From Oligoflexales bacterium (lineage in GTDB: Bacteria > Myxococcota_A > UBA9042 > DTJE01): a stretch of 37,382 nt of DNA. The stretch's first letter is position 1. Every line of letters begins with the position of its first letter. A program made the position numbers and the translations under genes. This document shows, piece after piece, positions 33,845-37,382 of this stretch. Location: the NCBI GenBank assembly GCA_012840965.1, contig DUVQ01000072.1:1-37382 (forward strand). The letters are read 5' to 3'. The notes under the pieces were generated by a model. It worked only from the letters and a program-made list of their open reading frames with translations. It was not told the DNA's origin and did not search any database.

Positions 33845-34573
33845 TCACTTTCGCTTCATTAATTCGGCAACAATCTCTTGGATTAAGGCTTCTTCGCGTT
33901 CGGCGGCGCTAAAGGCGGACTGTGGGTGACCGCCCATGCTCTGAAGACGGGCCACTTCTATGGGGCTTAGAGGATTAACAGGGCCAAGAGAACGGGCGAT
34001 AAACGTGATTTTTGCGGTGTGTTCCAAGGATTCCAGGCGGTCAAACGCCGAAACCAAGTCAGTACCGATGCAAACCGACCCATGACGAGCCATCATCACT
34101 ATGTCGTGGTCGACCAGCAATTCGGCGACGCCATCGGCCAGCTCTGGGGTGGAGGGGGTTGCATACAAGGCAGTTGGGACACGCCCCAAGGAAACTACTG
34201 ACTCTGGAATCAAGTCCTGGGAAATCGGGAGGTTTGCAATGGTTAAGGCAATGGCAAACGGGGGATGTGCGTGCAACACGGCACGGCAGTCTTTGCGAGT
34301 ATCATAGGCGACTGTATGAAGCCTAAACTCCGAAGAAGCCTTAAGATCACGGCGCTTTGTTTGGCCTTCATCATCTATTGCGACCAACTGTTCAGGCTTT
34401 AAATAACCTTTATTTACACCAGAAGGGGTGATGAGAATTTTCCCGGGAGACAGTAAAACGCTGACATTTCCTTCACATCCGGCGATTAGGCCGCGCTCGT
34501 ACATCCGCCTGCAGATGGCGGTGATCTGCTGTCTTGCCTCGTATTCGTCGATTCTTGAAAATCCAAGGCTCAT
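33845..34573 (-). CDS. Class II aldolase/adducin-family protein
   Basis: The product is probably a metal-dependent sugar-phosphate aldolase of the FucA (fuculose-phosphate) type, which cleaves to dihydroxyacetone phosphate and an aldehyde. The 242-residue protein has GNVS (35-38), TPSG (49-52), the catalytic Glu82 in SSEFRLH, the zinc ligands His101 and His103 (HAHP), and His164 in ARHGSV. It is somewhat longer than FucA because of a C-terminal tail. Related enzymes such as ribulose-phosphate epimerase (AraD) or methylthioribulose dehydratase (MtnB) have the same fold, so the substrate cannot be fixed. It overlaps the upstream lipoprotein gene by 4 bp (ATGA). Confidence 0.85.
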   Translation of the reverse strand: MSLGFSRIDEYEARQQITAICRRMYERGLIAGCEGNVSVLLSPGKILITPSGVNKGYLKPEQLVAIDDEGQTKRRDLKASSEFRLHTVAYDTRKDCRAVLHAHPPFAIALTIANLPISQDLIPESVVSLGRVPTALYATPSTPELADGVAELLVDHDIVMMARHGSVCIGTDLVSAFDRLESLEHTAKITFIARSLGPVNPLSPIEVARLQSMGGHPQSAFSAAEREEALIQEIVAELMKRK

Positions 34574-34983
34574 GGGGCGTCCTCAACTTCACCACGGTTA
34601 ATCAGTTCGGTGGATAGCAGGTCCATTTTCCACCGTGCGTTTTCACGTCTAAACACCAAAAGAGACTTTGCACCTGTACTTTGCATTTCCACCAGCAGGT
34701 GCGCGGTGTCTCCATAGATGGATTCATCGACCACGTTGGCCCTGCTTAGTAGCTTTAAAGGGGTGTAATCCCTTCTTGCGCTTGCTTCTGATTTGGACTT
34801 GTAAAGCGCCAGTAGGCTTTGGGCAAATGGTGTGGATTCCTTGGTAAAGTACTGTCCAAAAGCTTCATGATCGCCCTTGGCGGCGGCTTCTTCCATGGCC
34901 TTTAGAGTTGAGGAAGGTGAGTTGCATCCAGTGAGGCTAAGAAGCAAAAACGGGAGAATGGTTAAAACTCGGTGATAATTCAA
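34570..34983 (-). CDS. Small lipoprotein, NTF2/DUF4878-like
   Basis: The 137-residue protein has a lipoprotein signal ending in SLTGC (Cys20) and a ~115-residue domain. That domain begins with a helix (TLKAMEEAAAKGDHEAFGQY) and ends in strands (AHLLVEMQSTGAKSLLVFRR, ARWKMDLL), the layout of NTF2-like/DUF4878 lipoproteins. The TTG at 34983 is favoured because GGAG lies six bases upstream; a TTG at 34995 would add four residues. It follows tRNA-Leu by 64 bp on the same strand and overlaps the aldolase gene. The function is unknown. Confidence 0.7.
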   Translation of the reverse strand: MNYHRVLTILPFLLLSLTGCNSPSSTLKAMEEAAAKGDHEAFGQYFTKESTPFAQSLLALYKSKSEASARRDYTPLKLLSRANVVDESIYGDTAHLLVEMQSTGAKSLLVFRRENARWKMDLLSTELINRGEVEDAP

Positions 34984-35047
34984 AACGATCTCCAAAGATT
35001 CAAAGTCCGGGTTGGCTAGTCGAGGAAAATCGAGATGTCAAAATCTG

Positions 35048-35131
35048 TGCGAGAGAGGGGACTTGAACCCCTACGGAATCGCTCCCACAAGCACCTCAAG
35101 CTTGCGTGTCTACCAGTTCCACCACCCTCGC
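35048..35131 (-). tRNA. tRNA-Leu (anticodon GAG)
   Basis: This 84-base type II tRNA has an acceptor stem GCGAGGG paired with CTCTCGC (one G:U), discriminator A, and an anticodon stem CAAGC/GCTTG around loop TTGAGGT, giving anticodon GAG. A long variable arm follows, then a T-arm AGGGG-TTCAAGT-CCCCT. CCA is not encoded. It should read CTC and CTT Leu codons. A -35/-10 pair lies upstream at 35152-35181. Confidence 0.95.
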
Positions 35132-35151
35132 GTGGAAAACAAAGTGGGCGG

Positions 35152-35181
35152 AGTTTACACCCGAGCCACGGGAAAAGTCAA
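35152..35181 (-). promoter_or_regulatory. Predicted promoter of tRNA-Leu
   Basis: On the minus strand, TTGACT (35181-35176), an 18-bp spacer and TAAACT (35157-35152) lie about 20 bp before the tRNA 5' end. The transcript may continue into the small lipoprotein and aldolase genes, because no terminator is visible after the tRNA. Confidence 0.5.
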
Positions 35182-35257
35182 TGAATTTTTGACCCCCCGG
35201 ACCGGACCAGTGGCCTGATCCTGCTCCTGATATAGATCCTGCAAATTAGTCTATTAC

Positions 35258-35410
35258 GGTTGCTGATTGTCTGTTCTTTTTTGCGTTTGATCTCTTCGTT
35301 ACAGTTTAAAAACATGTCCGGGGGCATCCTTCCGGACCATGTTGCAGGGTGCCCTCTCGACCTCTTTTTAGCTCCAAATCCTGCAGATCAGCATCTTCCT
35401 GCCCCTGTCC
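35258..35410 (+). repeat. Dispersed palindromic repeat, copy B (most complete)
   Basis: The copy centres on a hairpin, CATGTCCGG (35313-35321) and CCGGACCATG (35332-35341), with loop GGGCATCCTT. Its left flank matches copy A (100-177) in inverted orientation. Its right flank matches copy C (37151-37243) in inverted orientation, with small gaps. The gene-free stretch 35132-35453 contains only this repeat, the hexamer array and the tRNA promoter; I see no other gene in it. Confidence 0.8.
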
Positions 35411-35452
35411 CTGCCCCTGTCCCTGTCCCTGCCCCTGTCCCTGTCCCCTGCC
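35398..35452. repeat. CCTGTC/CCTGCC hexanucleotide array
   Basis: Nine hexamers of CCTGCC or CCTGTC run in tandem, with one extra base before the last. The array abuts repeat copy B and ends two bases before the stop codon of the convergent hydrolase gene. Copy C carries a shorter degenerate version of the same sequence. Confidence 0.85.
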
Positions 35453-35453
35453 T

Positions 35454-36095
35454 CTAATAAGCAAAACACTTGATTTCCCTGGCCACGGTGGTGTCAGGTC
35501 CGTGGCCGCTGTAGACAACTGTCTGGCCTGGGAGGGTGAAGATCTTGTTTCTGATGGAACTTAGGAGAGTTGGCCAACTGCCGCCCCACAAATCGGTGCG
35601 CCCTACTCCGTCGGCAAACAAGGTGTCACCGCAAAAAAGCTTGCCAGGATCTCCTTGGAAATACAGGGCGATACCCCCTGGAGAATGGCCTGGTAGGTGA
35701 ATCACCTTGGCGGTGATAGAGCCGACAGCGATCTCATCACCTTCGTTTAACAAGATTTCAGGGGTAACTAGGTCAAACATTTCAGGGCGGACAGCACCAC
35801 CCATGAACGCTTGGATCTGCTGTGGGATGCTTTTGTATAGGGGCACATCCAATTCGTGCATGGCGATGGGAATACCAAATCTACGAGCAAGTGAACTTGA
35901 ACCAACGCAGTGATCAACGTGTCCATGAGTTTGAACAATCATCTTGGGTTTTAGGCCTTCCAGGCGCTTTATCATGCGCTGGTCATCTGCCGCTGGGTCG
36001 ACTATCACCGTTTCAGAGGTGGCAGGATCTATTAAAAGGTAACTATTGGTTTGAAAAGGGCCTAAAACGAAGGTTTCGACTTTTAACGTTGACAT
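35454..36095 (-). CDS. Glyoxalase II-like metallo-beta-lactamase hydrolase
   Basis: This is a 213-residue metal-dependent hydrolase of the MBL fold, similar to hydroxyacylglutathione hydrolase-like enzymes (GloC/YcbL type). Metal ligands are visible in THGHVDH (56-62), LPGHSPG, FCGDTLF and YSGHGP. It lacks the extra C-terminal domain of true GloB, in keeping with the GloC type. The usual C-terminal NPFL-like ending is replaced here by REIKCFAY, just where the hexamer repeat begins. The ATG follows GTGAG. Thioester hydrolysis is the likely reaction, but persulfide dioxygenase or other MBL roles cannot be excluded. Confidence 0.85.
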   Translation of the reverse strand: MSTLKVETFVLGPFQTNSYLLIDPATSETVIVDPAADDQRMIKRLEGLKPKMIVQTHGHVDHCVGSSSLARRFGIPIAMHELDVPLYKSIPQQIQAFMGGAVRPEMFDLVTPEILLNEGDEIAVGSITAKVIHLPGHSPGGIALYFQGDPGKLFCGDTLFADGVGRTDLWGGSWPTLLSSIRNKIFTLPGQTVVYSGHGPDTTVAREIKCFAY

Positions 36096-36177
36096 AAATA
36101 CTCACCCACTGATTCAGACACTAACCCAGTACAGCTAGCGCTGTAAGTATGAAGACAAAAGGCTGGCCGAGTATAGC

Positions 36178-37023
36178 TTATTTTTTTCCAGGTTTGGCTT
36201 TACCGGATTTGGCGGGCTTTTTTTCTGGTTTAGGGGTAGGGGTAGGAGAAACGCCCAGCATATCGCCGACGGGATCAAAATCTTCACCGTATTCTTCGGA
36301 ATTGGGGTCAGAAGCCCACTCCATCGACTCAAGTATCAAAGGATTGATGGTGTCAGCATCCTCATGAGGCCATTTTGCTTTAACGATGGCATCAACCCGG
36401 GCGTCCGCCCATCTGAAACTGAAACACTGGAACCTTTCGCTGTGATCGGTGACCGAGAAACTGATGCTAGTGTCTGCCCAAACGCGCACAGTTTCGTTTG
36501 CATCGGCGGTGAATCCACCTTTTTCACTGGTAATGGTTGGCTCACCATATGCCCTAACAACGGCCTTCAGAAACTCCTTCTGTTGATCCTTTGGCAAGGT
36601 CATCTGTAATTTGTACAAGGCGCCGTCAACATAGTAGAAGTACAGGTGAGTCGCACCTTCTTTAACATGGAGCATCTCCTCACCAAATCCATGTCTGAAT
36701 TCGTCCTTGACCTCTGAGACATTCCACCTGGTATCAGAGCCATCAAACTTAATGATCTCCGTCCCAATCGTGGCAGCCTCTGCTATCGCCTCACGCCTTA
36801 GCTGGTCACGGTTTCGCACATCCATCGTGTCACGAATCAAGACACCATATCGGTCCTCGACACGTTTTTTCAAAAACTCGACGGTTTGATCGATGGTCCA
36901 GCCAAACTGAAGCCCAGTAAGCGAAACATCAAACTTTTCGGGCAAATGAGGATCTGCGTAAACACGAGACGCAGCGACGATTGAAAAGGCAAAAAAAGTA
37001 ACAAAAACAAGCTTCTTATTCAT
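36178..37023 (-). CDS. Secreted protein, unknown function
   Basis: The 281-residue product starts MNKKLVFVTFFAFS and has a signal peptide ending near RVYA (about residue 24). A ~200-residue domain of mixed strands and helices follows (GLQFGWTIDQTVEFLKKRV, LYFYYVDGALYKLQMTLP, FQCFSFRWADARVDAIVKAK). The C-terminal tail is Pro/Lys-rich (PTPTPKPEKKPAKSGKAK) and may interact with the cell wall or nucleic acid. The domain layout recalls small periplasmic proteins that handle one outer-membrane substrate, but I do not recognise the family. GGGGG lies upstream of the ATG at good spacing; an earlier start at 37053 would add ten residues without a signal. Confidence 0.75.
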   Translation of the reverse strand: MNKKLVFVTFFAFSIVAASRVYADPHLPEKFDVSLTGLQFGWTIDQTVEFLKKRVEDRYGVLIRDTMDVRNRDQLRREAIAEAATIGTEIIKFDGSDTRWNVSEVKDEFRHGFGEEMLHVKEGATHLYFYYVDGALYKLQMTLPKDQQKEFLKAVVRAYGEPTITSEKGGFTADANETVRVWADTSISFSVTDHSERFQCFSFRWADARVDAIVKAKWPHEDADTINPLILESMEWASDPNSEEYGEDFDPVGDMLGVSPTPTPKPEKKPAKSGKAKPGKK

Positions 37024-37150
37024 AGCTAACCCCCAAAACCTTGTTCGCCACAAATGGATAACAACTTATGGGCCGAGGGCATTGTAACGCCTTCAAAAAG
37101 TTGATTGCAAGTTTTGAACCTAATTACCTAATTATGTCGAAGGCAAAAGC

Positions 37151-37246
37151 AGGGGCAGGTACGGGGACAGGAAGACGTTTGTGCTAATCTGCAGGATTTG
37201 GAGCTAAAAGAAGGTCGAGAGGGCACCCTGCAACATGGTCCGGGGG
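37151..37246 (-). repeat. Dispersed palindromic repeat, copy C (partial)
   Basis: CATGGTCCGGGGG (37234-37246) and the bases to its left down to a degenerate GGGGCAGG tract match the right side of copy B in inverted orientation (small indels). The hairpin loop is in the other orientation relative to this flank, and the distal stem half is lost. The stretch 37024-37382 holds no gene that I can see. Confidence 0.8.
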
Positions 37247-37382
37247 CAATCCTGAAGGGCGCTATCGGGAGTTGCCGGGACCCGACGTCGCCCCCAAAAT
37301 CACCGTCTAGTCGATGACGAAGGCTGGCGAGACAGGTTCATATGCAAGGCGCCTTTGCCAATTTGAGTGAAGGTGTACTTGA

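Noticed and set aside
35398-35452. Possible CRISPR array
   Set aside because: The repeats are 6 bp, back to back, with no spacers and no cas genes.
35260-35564. Pro/Cys or Gly/Gln repeat peptides over the hexamer array
   Set aside because: They are translations of the hexanucleotide array and repeat B, with no plausible start context.

Overview
The window looks like the chromosome of a free-living bacterium from the former Deltaproteobacteria, most likely a Myxococcota or Bradymonadota-type lineage. The basis is protein architecture, not a database search: many lipoproteins with Asp/Pro/Gly-rich linkers, a MopE-type metal-binding repeat lipoprotein, a myxobacterial-style Ser/Thr kinase (HRDVSPHN catalytic loop), and a TPR / FHA-TonB (AgmX/PglI) gene cluster. 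Base composition looks balanced. Genes start with good GAGG/GGAG sites and often overlap as ATGA. Several promoters fit TTGAC(A/G) - 17 bp - TATCAT/TACTAT.

Layout. 1-295: repeat-bearing intergenic DNA and an rpmB promoter. 296-3226: ribosomal protein L28 with its own terminator, then a large MopE-like lipoprotein. 3252-6751: a tight housekeeping operon, dusB-thiE-prmC-era. 6816-8591: a membrane diguanylate cyclase, with a small convergent CxxC protein. 8907-11627: a run with a nucleotide theme, a P-loop/dCMP deaminase fusion, rpoZ, a lipoprotein with a problematic start, and tmk. 11611-13173: two divergent lipoproteins. 13329-13698: RNase P RNA. 13719-14345: a pseudo-receiver protein. 14367-17670: a membrane protein and two related Cys-rich repeat lipoproteins. 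17930-19180: dihydroorotase. 19211-28165: a five-gene leftward operon (TPR, very large TPR, small secreted protein, FHA-TonB-like protein, TPR lipoprotein) that resembles the gltD/E/F/G part of the Myxococcus gliding/envelope machinery. 28399-33827: asnS with a terminator-like leader hairpin, a Ser/Thr kinase, proC, an M20 hydrolase and a His-rich NicO-like membrane protein. 33845-35131: tRNA-Leu(GAG), a small lipoprotein and a class II aldolase. 35454-37023: a glyoxalase-II-like hydrolase and a secreted protein.

The most interesting items are the Glt-like envelope operon, the two Cys-rich repeat lipoproteins, and a family of dispersed palindromic repeats (about 100-177, 35258-35410, 37151-37246) in which the hairpin loop of one copy is inverted relative to its flank. 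Also notable are the lipoprotein gene with no usable conventional start beside rpoZ, and a thymidylate kinase whose Walker A lysine is replaced by Thr. No transposase, phage gene or CRISPR array is visible.
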